From Clostridia bacterium (GTDB lineage: Bacteria > Bacillota > Clostridia > Oscillospirales > CAG-272), in contig JAFWXZ010000067.1 in NCBI GenBank assembly GCA_017522795.1, forward strand, positions 1-52,439: DNA of 52,439 bases, written 5' to 3'. Each line of letters opens with the position of its first letter. Within the stretch, counting starts at the first letter, position 1. This document shows, piece after piece, positions 21,215 through 29,104 of this stretch. The translations under genes and the position numbers were made by a program. The notes beneath the pieces were generated by a model. The model made no database searches. It had not been told where the DNA came from and saw only the letters and a list, made by a program, of their open reading frames with translations.

Positions 21215-22368
21215 TTCTGCTCGTTCATCCTTACGGGAAGGATCATGTAGAAGTACTTGAAGCTGTCATCCTCCTCCACGGGCTCGATGGTTATAGCCTG
21301 GGTTGCGCTCTTAAGAGTGATCTTGATGTTCTCGCCCTCGGCAACCTTGACGGAATTGATGAGATAACGGCAGTTGAAGCCGATCTCAATATCACGTCCC
21401 TCGTGCACGCACTCCATCTCGTCGGAAACGCGTCCGTTTACAGATGCAGAGGTGATAGAGATAAACTGATCGTCGGTGGTAAGCTTAACGTAGCTTCTTG
21501 TGCTGCCCTTGATCTTCTCGTCGGCAACTATATTTGCTCTCTCAAGACCATCGAGGAATCTCTCTCTGTCAACGGTGACGAAGATATCGTTATCCTTAGG
21601 AATGATTCTGTTGTAGTCGATGTACTCACTGTCTATTGTTCTGGTGAAGAAGATGCTGTCGCCCTTCTTGATGATAGCGTGCTTTCTGGAAATGTAGAAC
21701 TCAACCGCCTCATCCTCTCCGTCAGCAAGGTTTTTGGAAAGCTCGCTGAGAGCGTGTCCGGGGATGATGAAAGAGAAGTTTACGTCATTTGACGCAAAGA
21801 GAGAGGTAATATCGCACTTGACGGAGCAGCGGGAAAGGGTATAGCTGTCGCAGGAAACTACCTCAAGATTGCCCTCGGTCACCTTGAAGAATGCGCCGCA
21901 GAGCATAGGTCTGTTGTCTGCCTCGGCAATAGAGTGCGCTACCTTTCCTATCATAAGACGGATCTTGTCGGAGGAGATAGTAAAGCCTCTATCACCGCTG
22001 AGCTCGGGCAGATTAGGGAACTCCTCGCCCTTCATAGCGAACATAGAGAAGGACGCCTTGCCGCTGGAAACGGTACAGTTAAGCTTATCGTTTACCTCAA
22101 TGGTCACCTCGTCCTCGGGCATTACGCGTACGGTCTGGTACAGACGCTGCGCATTAATTATAAATTTGCCGTCTCTCTCGATGGAGATGGCGTCAAGGAT
22201 AGATCTTACGCCCTTTGTCATATCGTATGTAGATATTCTGATTTTTCCATCCTCGAGCGTTTCGATAAGAACACCCTCGATAGCGGTAATTGTACCCTTA
22301 TTGGAAACCGTTCCCATAGCGGGAGTCAGTTTATTGATAAAAGTCGATTTTGAAACGGTGAACTTCAT
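21211..22368 (-). CDS. dnaN: DNA polymerase III sliding clamp (beta subunit)
   Basis: This 385-aa clamp encircles DNA and tethers polymerase. It begins MKFTVSKSTFINKL and shows the three-domain fold, ending in the region ITIEPVEEDDSFKYFYMILPVR (typical clamp C-terminus near residue 365-385). The frame extends upstream to 22404, but the ATG at 22368 has GAGGAGAAAGGAAAC before it. It lies 270 nt downstream of dnaA across the oriC-like region, and recF overlaps its stop. Confidence 0.97.
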   Translation of the reverse strand: MKFTVSKSTFINKLTPAMGTVSNKGTITAIEGVLIETLEDGKIRISTYDMTKGVRSILDAISIERDGKFIINAQRLYQTVRVMPEDEVTIEVNDKLNCTVSSGKASFSMFAMKGEEFPNLPELSGDRGFTISSDKIRLMIGKVAHSIAEADNRPMLCGAFFKVTEGNLEVVSCDSYTLSRCSVKCDITSLFASNDVNFSFIIPGHALSELSKNLADGEDEAVEFYISRKHAIIKKGDSIFFTRTIDSEYIDYNRIIPKDNDIFVTVDRERFLDGLERANIVADEKIKGSTRSYVKLTTDDQFISITSASVNGRVSDEMECVHEGRDIEIGFNCRYLINSVKVAEGENIKITLKSATQAITIEPVEEDDSFKYFYMILPVRMNEQK

Positions 22369-22404
22369 ATTGTTTCCTTTCTCCTCGTCCGAAGGGCGAG
22401 GCAT

Positions 22405-22638
22405 AGAGTGAATGTTTTTATATTATTGGTAGGTGTGGTTGTAGTAGGGGATGTGGAAACTGTGGATTAATCCGAAAAGTCTTGATACACTTGAATTTTT
22501 TACCCGCTTTTTCTCAACATCGGATATAGAATAACTCGTTTTCGGAAATTGGCGTAATTTACGACATATTTTTCCACATAAGGATAATAGCTTTTCAACA
22601 TCATAATTTACACATTTCCACTTTTTAAAATTAAGCTA
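22405..22638 (-). other. oriC-like dnaA-dnaN intergenic region
   Basis: On the minus strand two DnaA-box-like 9-mers stand side by side, TAATCCACA (22469-22461) and TTTCCACAT (22459-22451). They are followed by CCCC, then trinucleotides beginning CTACTA (22448-22441), then AT-rich DNA. This is the order of the Bacillus unwinding region (DnaA boxes, GC stretch, DnaA-trio, unwinding element). Another box-like TTTTCCACA is at 22570-22578. A small hairpin CCTCG/CGAGG lies just before the dnaN ribosome binding site. Confidence 0.6.
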
Positions 22639-24048
22639 CTATACGCCACGGATTTCTTTTATAAGAAGGTTGATCTCGCTCTCGTAGTTCTTTACGGTTC
22701 TTATATTAAGCTCGATCTTGTTTATAGAGGATATGATGGTGGAGTGATCTCTGCCAAACACCTTACCTATTTCCTTGAGCGAAAGATCAGTAAGCTTTCT
22801 TATAATATAAATTGCAATGTGACGGGCGCCTGCGATAGAGTCGGTCTTTTTCTTTGACTTGATATCGTCTACGGATACGCCGTACTTTTTGGACACGTGA
22901 ATAAGGATCTTTTCAACCATAGCGTCGTTGGGGATATTACCAGGATCGACTATGGAAATAATGCTGTCGATAGACTCCTTTGTGATCTGCGAGCCTGTGA
23001 AGGAGTGAATGGCGTACAGCTTTTTCAGAATACCCTCGATCTGTCTTATGTTGTTGTTAAGACGCTCGGCAATGTAGTCTATCAGAGAGGAGGGAATGGT
23101 AAGTCCCATATCCTCCGACTTTTTCTTTATGATCGCGATTCTCAGCTCGAATGAGGGAGGCTGGATATCTGCGATAAGTCCCCACTCAAATCTTGTGCGA
23201 AGCCTGTCCATAAGGGGATTGATCTCCTTTGGAGGACGGTCGGAGGTGAGGATGATCAGCTTCTCCGCCTCGTAGAGCGCCGAGAAGGTGTGGAAGAACT
23301 CCTCCTGTGTCGACTCCTTACCTGCGATAAACTGAATATCGTCTATCATAAGCACGTCGGCAGAGCGGTATTTTTCCTTGAACTCGGCCGTAGAATGATT
23401 TGCGATAGCCTCAATAAGCTCGTTGATAAAGGTTTCACTCTTTTTATATACGATCTTGATGTCGGGATTTTTCTTCTTCATATGGTTCATAATTGCATAA
23501 AGAAGATGCGTTTTTCCAAGTCCCGAATGTCCGTAGAGGAAGAGGGGATTACAGTCCTCCGACATACCGTTTGCTACCGCATAGCAGACAGCCTTTGCAA
23601 ATTTGTTGGACTCTCCCTCAATAAAGTTGTCGAAGGTGTATTCGTCAAGCAGAGATCTCTTGTCGGTGGACGCTGTGTTCAGTATCTCCTCGATCTTCTT
23701 CTCCTTGCGCTCGCTCTTTTCGAGCGATTCCTTCTCAAAGTATTTATTCATATCCTCGGCGGGCGCGCTGACTCCTGCACTAAAGCCCTGGTCCTCGTCA
23801 AGAGAATAAATTTCTATTTCTACAGGGAAGCCGATAACGTCGGTCAGTGCTTCCTTTATAAGCGATATGTACCTGGTGGAGAGTATCTGCCTTCTCAGCT
23901 TGGTCGGGGTGGAGAACACCGCGCGGCTTTCGTCGAGAGAGGTGAGATTAAAATCTCCAAACCAGAGGTCGAACGAGGATTGCGGAGAGCCGATCCTGGC
24001 TCTGAGCTCTTCCTTTAATGCGATAGATATTTCCAAAAGCTCGTTCAT
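22639..24048 (-). CDS. dnaA: Chromosomal replication initiator DnaA
   Basis: This 469-aa AAA+ initiator binds DnaA boxes and opens oriC. Domain I is at the N-terminus. Domain III has Walker A GHSGLGKTHLLYAI (about 160-173) and Walker B LMIDDIQFIAGKE. Domain IV ends with the DNA-binding signature FGRDHSTIISSINKIE. The ATG at 24048, preceded by AAAGGAAATC, is preferred over an upstream in-frame start at 24078. A sigma-A-type promoter lies 50 nt upstream. Its usual neighbour rpmH is not upstream; spoVA genes are. Confidence 0.98.
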   Translation of the reverse strand: MNELLEISIALKEELRARIGSPQSSFDLWFGDFNLTSLDESRAVFSTPTKLRRQILSTRYISLIKEALTDVIGFPVEIEIYSLDEDQGFSAGVSAPAEDMNKYFEKESLEKSERKEKKIEEILNTASTDKRSLLDEYTFDNFIEGESNKFAKAVCYAVANGMSEDCNPLFLYGHSGLGKTHLLYAIMNHMKKKNPDIKIVYKKSETFINELIEAIANHSTAEFKEKYRSADVLMIDDIQFIAGKESTQEEFFHTFSALYEAEKLIILTSDRPPKEINPLMDRLRTRFEWGLIADIQPPSFELRIAIIKKKSEDMGLTIPSSLIDYIAERLNNNIRQIEGILKKLYAIHSFTGSQITKESIDSIISIVDPGNIPNDAMVEKILIHVSKKYGVSVDDIKSKKKTDSIAGARHIAIYIIRKLTDLSLKEIGKVFGRDHSTIISSINKIELNIRTVKNYESEINLLIKEIRGV

Positions 24049-24099
24049 CTTGATTTCCTTTCTGCCTTTTTCCGTCATTTATATATAATATTACAATAT

Positions 24100-24128
24100 A
24101 TTATAACATACATATAGAAAAAAATCAA
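24100..24128 (-). promoter_or_regulatory. Vegetative promoter of dnaA
   Basis: On the minus strand TTGATT (24128-24123), a 17-nt spacer and TATAAT (24105-24100) form a clear housekeeping promoter directed at dnaA. Confidence 0.8.
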
Positions 24129-24183
24129 GATGAACTGTAAAAAAATCTTTACAAATCGGAATAGTGGATTTTTAAATAATAGT

Positions 24184-24555
24184 TTACATTCTTTTTGACT
24201 TGGTTTTGAATAAAACAGAGGCAAAAAGACCACATAGCAGAGCGGCGGTAATACCTGCCGATGAGGCGGTTAATCCACCTGTCAGAGCACCAAGAAGCCC
24301 CTCTTTTTCCACCGCCTCGCGCACGCCCTTTGCTATATTTGCGCCGAAGCCTATGAGAGGGACGGTCACTCCGGCGCCGAAGATATCCTTCATCGGATCA
24401 AACGCGCCGACCGCATAAATAAGCACTCCTACAGATACGTAAAGCACCAGAATTCTCGCAGGTGTCAGCCTGGTAAGGTCAATCAGCAGTTGTGCAATAA
24501 CGCAGATTATTCCACCCGAAATAAAGGTTAAGATCAGTTGATAGGGAATACTCAT
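24184..24555 (-). CDS. spoVAE: Stage V sporulation protein AE (SpoVAEb)
   Basis: This 123-aa integral membrane protein belongs to the SpoVA channel that moves Ca-dipicolinate into the forespore and out at germination. It has three to four hydrophobic segments and the family stretch AFDPMKDIFGAGVTVPLIGFG, near residues 50-70. An ATG at 24555 has AGGAAG at 8 nt; a GTG three codons upstream sits too close to it. The gene starts 1 nt after the spoVAD stop. Confidence 0.92.
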   Translation of the reverse strand: MSIPYQLILTFISGGIICVIAQLLIDLTRLTPARILVLYVSVGVLIYAVGAFDPMKDIFGAGVTVPLIGFGANIAKGVREAVEKEGLLGALTGGLTASSAGITAALLCGLFASVLFKTKSKRM

Positions 24556-24556
24556 T

Positions 24557-25567
24557 TTACTCACTTCCTTTCATATTCTCAATGCGGATAAGTGGAGCAA
24601 TACCATATATATTCTCACCCTGAAGCAGACTTGACGGGCTCATCAGTGCACCCGTGGACATAAAGAGAATATTACGTATTTTCCCTTCCTTAAGCATAGG
24701 TAAAAAGTGGCAGGCAAGCACTGATGCCGACGTTCCGCAGCCCGATGCTCCGCTATGCACGTCCTGCTTTTTAAAGTCATAAAGAAGCAGACCGCAGTCG
24801 GTGTGTATTCTCTCTGCGCCCGATATACTTTTTGCAAGCAACTCCCTTAAAATGTCCGAGCCCACCTTACCAAGATCTCCCGTCACTATGCAATCAAAAT
24901 TTCTGATCTCTTCGCCGGATTCTTCAAAATATGCCTGCAAACTGTCAAAAGCAGCAAACGCCATAGCTCCGCCCATATTTGCACCGTCAGAGGTAGAGCC
25001 ATCCACTATTCGACCGGGCATATATTCGGTAATCTGCACCTCGCCCTCACCTCGTCCGAGAATAAATGCGCCTGCTGCTGTGGATGTCCATTGTGCCGTG
25101 GGTGCACGCTGACCACCGTATTCTATTGGTGTTCTGAACTGTCTTTCGGCGGCAGAATTGTGCGAGGTGGTCACAGCCGCTCCTATAGTCATATGCTCTG
25201 ATGAATCAATAAAGGAGCAAAGTGTCATAAGCGACTCGGTACAGGTGGAGCAGGCACCGTAAACTCCGAGAAATGGAATGCCAAAGCTTGACAGACCTGT
25301 GGATGAGGCAACACACTGATTTTGCAGATCTCCCGCCACAAGCAGCTCAATTCTATCGTGAGACATCCCTGATTTAGACAGCGCGGTGTTCAGCGCAACT
25401 CTGCCCATCTCCGCCTCGGCTATCTCCCAGGTGCTCTGTCCAAACTTATCCGATATATCGCAAAAATCAAATTTTTCACCAAGAGGACCACGTCTTTCTT
25501 CATATCCTCCGACCGCCGCCCAGCTGTCAAAATGTATGGGCGTCCTGAGCTTCGTAATTCTCCTCAT
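24557..25567 (-). CDS. spoVAD: Stage V sporulation protein AD
   Basis: This 336-aa protein has a thiolase-like fold and binds dipicolinic acid in the SpoVA complex. Family segments include AEAEMGRVALNTALSK near residues 50-65, GVYGACSTCTESL near 128-140, and the C-terminal DVHSGASGCGTSASV region. The ATG overlaps the spoVAC stop by 4 nt (ATGA) with GGAGGGGATGAAGCT before it. The C-D-E order matches the core of the spoVA operon, which implies a forespore (SigG-type) promoter upstream of spoVAC, although I could not pick one out. Confidence 0.95.
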   Translation of the reverse strand: MRRITKLRTPIHFDSWAAVGGYEERRGPLGEKFDFCDISDKFGQSTWEIAEAEMGRVALNTALSKSGMSHDRIELLVAGDLQNQCVASSTGLSSFGIPFLGVYGACSTCTESLMTLCSFIDSSEHMTIGAAVTTSHNSAAERQFRTPIEYGGQRAPTAQWTSTAAGAFILGRGEGEVQITEYMPGRIVDGSTSDGANMGGAMAFAAFDSLQAYFEESGEEIRNFDCIVTGDLGKVGSDILRELLAKSISGAERIHTDCGLLLYDFKKQDVHSGASGCGTSASVLACHFLPMLKEGKIRNILFMSTGALMSPSSLLQGENIYGIAPLIRIENMKGSE

Positions 25568-26016
25568 AGCTTCATCCCCTCCACCAAGGTGTAGATATAA
25601 TATATCACTCCGTATACGAATCCCGACAGTATTCCGTAGAGGATAACGGGGCCTGCAACGGTGTATATTTTTGCTCCCACACCAAGCACGTAGCCCTCGC
25701 TTTTTGAGTCCATAGCCTCTGATACCACCGCGTTAGAAAAGCCCGTGACTGGTACGAGCGTACCCGCTCCCGCATGCCTTGCAATCTTGTCAAAAATGCC
25801 GAGCGCGGTGAGTATAGCCGCAATGAAAATCAGAGTGACTGTGACGAGAATTCCTGCGGTCTTTTCGTCACAACCGAGGTGTGAGTAAAGCATAAGCAGC
25901 AGCTCTCCTATGACGCAAATAAGCCCTCCAAAGAAAAAAGCCAACAGAGAATTTTTAAATAATGATGACGATGGAGAGTGTTTTTTAATTAGTTCCTTTT
26001 TAACTTTTGAATCCAT
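25564..26016 (-). CDS. spoVAC: Stage V sporulation protein AC
   Basis: This 150-aa membrane protein of the SpoVA channel has four hydrophobic segments; in Bacillus SpoVAC acts as a mechanosensitive component. The segment HAGAGTLVPVTGFSNAVVSEAM near residues 78-99 is typical and parallels the related stretch in SpoVAE. It is the first of three coupled genes transcribed toward dnaA. Confidence 0.94.
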   Translation of the reverse strand: MDSKVKKELIKKHSPSSSLFKNSLLAFFFGGLICVIGELLLMLYSHLGCDEKTAGILVTVTLIFIAAILTALGIFDKIARHAGAGTLVPVTGFSNAVVSEAMDSKSEGYVLGVGAKIYTVAGPVILYGILSGFVYGVIYYIYTLVEGMKL

Positions 26017-26160
26017 TTTTTACTCCGATATGACAACTATAATTTGCATTTTAATCCTAAAAGTGAGTATTTTATATCATTATTTGGATTTTTGAGAGTT
26101 AATATTCATAAAGGATAAAAAATAAAAAATGACAAAAAAACAACTTTTTTCTATAAAGCA

Positions 26161-26189
26161 TTGATTATTTTTAAAAAATGTGCTAAAAT
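26161..26189 (+). promoter_or_regulatory. Promoter of the DUF4190-like gene
   Basis: TTGATT (26161-26166), a 17-nt spacer and TAAAAT (26184-26189) precede the gene by about 30 nt. Confidence 0.65.
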
Positions 26190-26219
26190 AATGAAAAAAG
26201 TAAAAAAGGAGAAAAGGGT

Positions 26220-26558
26220 ATGAACAACGAATTTGATGAAAAGTCAAAGGAAAATTCCGAGTCCCCGGAGGGTGAAGAAAATTACGTTTACAAGAAGGTC
26301 ATCAAGAATAAGCAGAATAGACGAACCTGGTCGGTAGCGTCAATTATCCTTGCGGTTTTGTCGGTCGTTCTCGTTTATTTCTCCTACGTCAGCCTTTGCC
26401 TCGGACTTGCTTCGGTTGGCTGTGCTTTTATGTCAAGAAAGAATCTAGGCTACTTTGATAAGATATCTCTCGCAGGTATGATCATAGCTATTTTCGGTGT
26501 TGTATTTTCCATTGCGGGCATCATCTTTACCAACCTGTTTTCAGGTATTATTTTCTGA
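26220..26558 (+). CDS. Small DUF4190-like membrane protein
   Basis: This 112-aa protein has an acidic/basic cytoplasmic N-terminus (1-37) and two hydrophobic segments at about 38-68 and 80-110. The loop SRKNLGYFDKISLAGMIIAI resembles the short integral DUF4190 family found in Gram-positive bacteria; its function is unknown. AAGGAG lies before the ATG. It stands alone with its own promoter and terminator, and it is the first gene on the plus strand after the coding-strand switch. Confidence 0.72.
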   Translation: MNNEFDEKSKENSESPEGEENYVYKKVIKNKQNRRTWSVASIILAVLSVVLVYFSYVSLCLGLASVGCAFMSRKNLGYFDKISLAGMIIAIFGVVFSIAGIIFTNLFSGIIF

Positions 26559-26570
26559 TATATTTCTACA

Positions 26571-26606
26571 TAAGCCGCGGAATATACCGCGGCTTATTCT
26601 TTTTTT
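26571..26606 (+). terminator. Terminator of the DUF4190-like gene
   Basis: TAAGCCGCGG (26571-26580) pairs with CCGCGGCTTA (26587-26596) around a 6-nt loop, followed by a T run. Confidence 0.92.
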
Positions 26607-26611
26607 AACTT

Positions 26612-26629
26612 AAAAAACTTTAGTTTTTT
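26612..26629. repeat. 18-bp palindrome upstream of rnf
   Basis: AAAAAACTTTAGTTTTTT is a perfect palindrome with the same ACTTTAGT core as the one at 6922-6939. It lies 66 nt upstream of the rnf -35 box. Confidence 0.5.
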
Positions 26630-26694
26630 ACTCATAATTCAATCTTTTTACATTTTTTACGGTTAACAAAGGGTTAAAATGTCACTTTGCACAC

Positions 26695-26723
26695 TTGACT
26701 TTTAACTTTAATTATGCTATCAT
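26695..26723 (+). promoter_or_regulatory. Promoter of the rnf operon
   Basis: TTGACT (26695-26700), a 17-nt spacer and TATCAT (26718-26723) lie about 100 nt before rnfC. Confidence 0.75.
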
Positions 26724-26823
26724 AGTTAAGATGTATAATTTTTAAATATTTTTGTTATTTTTTTATCAAAATATTATACAAATTCAAAACTCGCCGTATT
26801 CACGGCAGAATGGAGAAAAGCGA

Positions 26824-28146
26824 ATGTCTAAATTAGGAAAAATCAAGCTTCCTCACAGAAAGCATACCGCTGAAATGAAGGACTCAAGAATTCCTACACC
26901 CTCCGTAGTAGTTCTTCCTATGTCCCAGTACATCGGCGCGCCCGCTATTCCGATCGTTAAGGTTGGACAGACGGTCTGTGTTGGAACCAAGGTTGCAGAG
27001 GCAGACGGAAAGGTCAGCGCGGCTATCCACTCCCCTGTATCCGGTACCGTTAAGAAGGTTGGCGACTTCCTTCTCGCAAACGGTAAGAGCTGTCAGGCTA
27101 TCACTATTGAATCTGATGGTGAGATGACTATGGATCCCGGTATCACTCCTCCCACTGTTACAAACGCAGAGGAGCTTTGTCAGGCGATCCGTGAGAGCGG
27201 TCTTGTAGGTCTTGGAGGCGCGGGCTTCCCCACTGCTAACAAGCTTGAGAACGCTATCAGCAAGAACATCGACACCATTATTGTAAACGGCGCCGAGTGT
27301 GAGCCCTACATCACTGTTGACAACCGTACTATGATCGACGGTGCAGAGAACGTTGTTAAGGGCGTTAAGATCATTGAGGAGTATATTCCCGGTCCTCAGC
27401 AGATCATTGTAGCAATCGAGAACAACAAGCCCATTGCTATCAAGAAGATGACTGAGGCATTTGCAGGTGACCCCAAGGTTAAGGTCGTTGCTCTCCCCTC
27501 CGAGTATCCTCAGGGCGCGGAGAAGACTCTTGTTTACACTCTCCTTGGTAGAGTTATTCCTGACGGAAAGCTTCCCTCTGACGTTGGATGCGTTATGTTT
27601 AACGTTACCTCGGTTGCATTCTTCGCTCACTACCTTGAAACAGGTATTCCTTATGTGTGGAGAACCCTCACCGTTGACGGCTCTGCGGTTAAGTCTCCCA
27701 AGAACGTGACCGCTCCCATCGGTACAAGTCTTCGTGACATACTTACATTCTGCGATGCCGATTTTGATAATCTCGGTAAGGTTCTTTACGGCGGTCCTAT
27801 GATGGGTATCGCGGCGTACGACCTTGACGCACCTATCTACAAGAACACCAACGCTCTTCTCGCTCTTTCAAAGGCAGAATCCCTTCCTAAGAAGCAGTAT
27901 CCCTGTATTCATTGCGGAAAGTGCGTAGCTCACTGTCCTATGGGACTCAATCCCACCGCCTTTGTTAAGGCTATGAAGATCGAGAGCAAGGACGAGAGAG
28001 CAGAGGCGCTTCAGAGCGCAAACGTGCTCAGCTGTATCGATTGCGGCAGCTGCTCCTACGTATGTCCCTCCCGCCGTCCTCTTGTAGAGAACAACAAGCT
28101 TGCTAAGAATGACCTGCGCGCGACGCTGGCTTCTAAGAAAAATTAA
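26824..28146 (+). CDS. rnfC: Rnf complex subunit RnfC
   Basis: This 440-aa subunit of the ferredoxin:NAD+ oxidoreductase is the NADH/FMN-binding peripheral subunit with two [4Fe-4S] clusters. The NADH/FMN region has GLGGAGFPTANKL near residues 132-144 and INGAECEPYIT-like text (VNGAECEPY) shortly after. The clusters are CIHCGKCVAHCP and CIDCGSCSYVCP near the C-terminus. The ATG at 26824 with GGAGAAAAGCG is preferred over a start 24 codons upstream. It heads rnfCDGEAB. Confidence 0.97.
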   Translation: MSKLGKIKLPHRKHTAEMKDSRIPTPSVVVLPMSQYIGAPAIPIVKVGQTVCVGTKVAEADGKVSAAIHSPVSGTVKKVGDFLLANGKSCQAITIESDGEMTMDPGITPPTVTNAEELCQAIRESGLVGLGGAGFPTANKLENAISKNIDTIIVNGAECEPYITVDNRTMIDGAENVVKGVKIIEEYIPGPQQIIVAIENNKPIAIKKMTEAFAGDPKVKVVALPSEYPQGAEKTLVYTLLGRVIPDGKLPSDVGCVMFNVTSVAFFAHYLETGIPYVWRTLTVDGSAVKSPKNVTAPIGTSLRDILTFCDADFDNLGKVLYGGPMMGIAAYDLDAPIYKNTNALLALSKAESLPKKQYPCIHCGKCVAHCPMGLNPTAFVKAMKIESKDERAEALQSANVLSCIDCGSCSYVCPSRRPLVENNKLAKNDLRATLASKKN

Positions 28147-28162
28147 GGAGGTAAAGTGAAAA

Positions 28163-29104
28163 ATGAATAAGCTTATAGTTTCATCCTCCCCTCACATTAA
28201 GACGAAGCATGATACTCCCCGCATTATGCTGGACGTTATCATTGCTCTTCTTCCTGCTCTTATCGCAGGCGTAGTTATCTACGGCATCCGCGCTCTGCTC
28301 GTTGTAGCAACCTGCGTGGTTTCCTCTGTTGTAGCAGAGTTCCTCTTTAACCTTATTACTAAAAAGGAACAGACCGTATTTGATCTTTCTGCTATCATCA
28401 CAGGTCTTATTCTCGCTCTCAGTCTTCGCGCTGACGCTCCTATATGGCAGTGCGTTATCGGCTCTGTGTTCGCCATCGTTGTCGTTAAGTGCCTCTTTGG
28501 AGGACTTGGCTGCAACTTCGCTAACCCCGCGGCTACGGGTAGAGTATTCCTGCTTATCTGCTTCAGCAGCACTCTTGCAGGCGGCTCTCTTCCCCTTATC
28601 ACAAGCAATCCCGACCTCGTTGCAGGCGCAACTCCCCTTCCTCAGATCGCAGCAGGCGCTGAGCTTCCCTCTCTCCTTGATATGTTCCTCGGTCTGAGAG
28701 GCGGCTCTATCGGTGAGTCCTGTATCCTTGCTCTCCTTATTGGCTTCGTTTATCTCGTAGCGCGTAAGGTTATCAACTTCGAGGTTCCTCTTATTATGGT
28801 TGCTACCGTATTCGTTCTCTCGCTTATCGTAGGCGGCGACGTAAACGTAGCTCTCTATCAGGTGCTTGCGGGCGGTCTTGTATTCGGCGCTGTATTCATG
28901 GCTACCGACTACGTCACCACTCCCATCACTCGCGTTGGTAAGATGATATTCGCATTCGGTTGCGGTCTTATCACCTTCCTTATCAGAATGTACGGAAACT
29001 ATCCCGAGGGTGTTTCCTTCGCAATTCTCTTTATGAATATTATCTCTCCCTATATTGAACAGTGGACAAAGCCCAGAGCTTTGGGAAAGAGAGGTAACAA
29101 ATAA
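28163..29104 (+). CDS. rnfD: Rnf complex subunit RnfD
   Basis: This 313-aa membrane subunit has about eight to ten hydrophobic segments. In the family a Thr carries covalently bound FMN; here the motif is AGATPL with the candidate at T157. AAGGAGGT precedes the ATG and the stop overlaps the rnfG start region (rnfG begins at 29104). RnfD is part of the membrane electron path that drives ion transport. Confidence 0.96.
   Translation: MNKLIVSSSPHIKTKHDTPRIMLDVIIALLPALIAGVVIYGIRALLVVATCVVSSVVAEFLFNLITKKEQTVFDLSAIITGLILALSLRADAPIWQCVIGSVFAIVVVKCLFGGLGCNFANPAATGRVFLLICFSSTLAGGSLPLITSNPDLVAGATPLPQIAAGAELPSLLDMFLGLRGGSIGESCILALLIGFVYLVARKVINFEVPLIMVATVFVLSLIVGGDVNVALYQVLAGGLVFGAVFMATDYVTTPITRVGKMIFAFGCGLITFLIRMYGNYPEGVSFAILFMNIISPYIEQWTKPRALGKRGNK

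Noticed and set aside
26017-26219. oriC in the spoVAC-DUF4190 gap
   Set aside because: The strand switch is here, but I saw no DnaA-box-like cluster; the dnaA-dnaN gap fits better.
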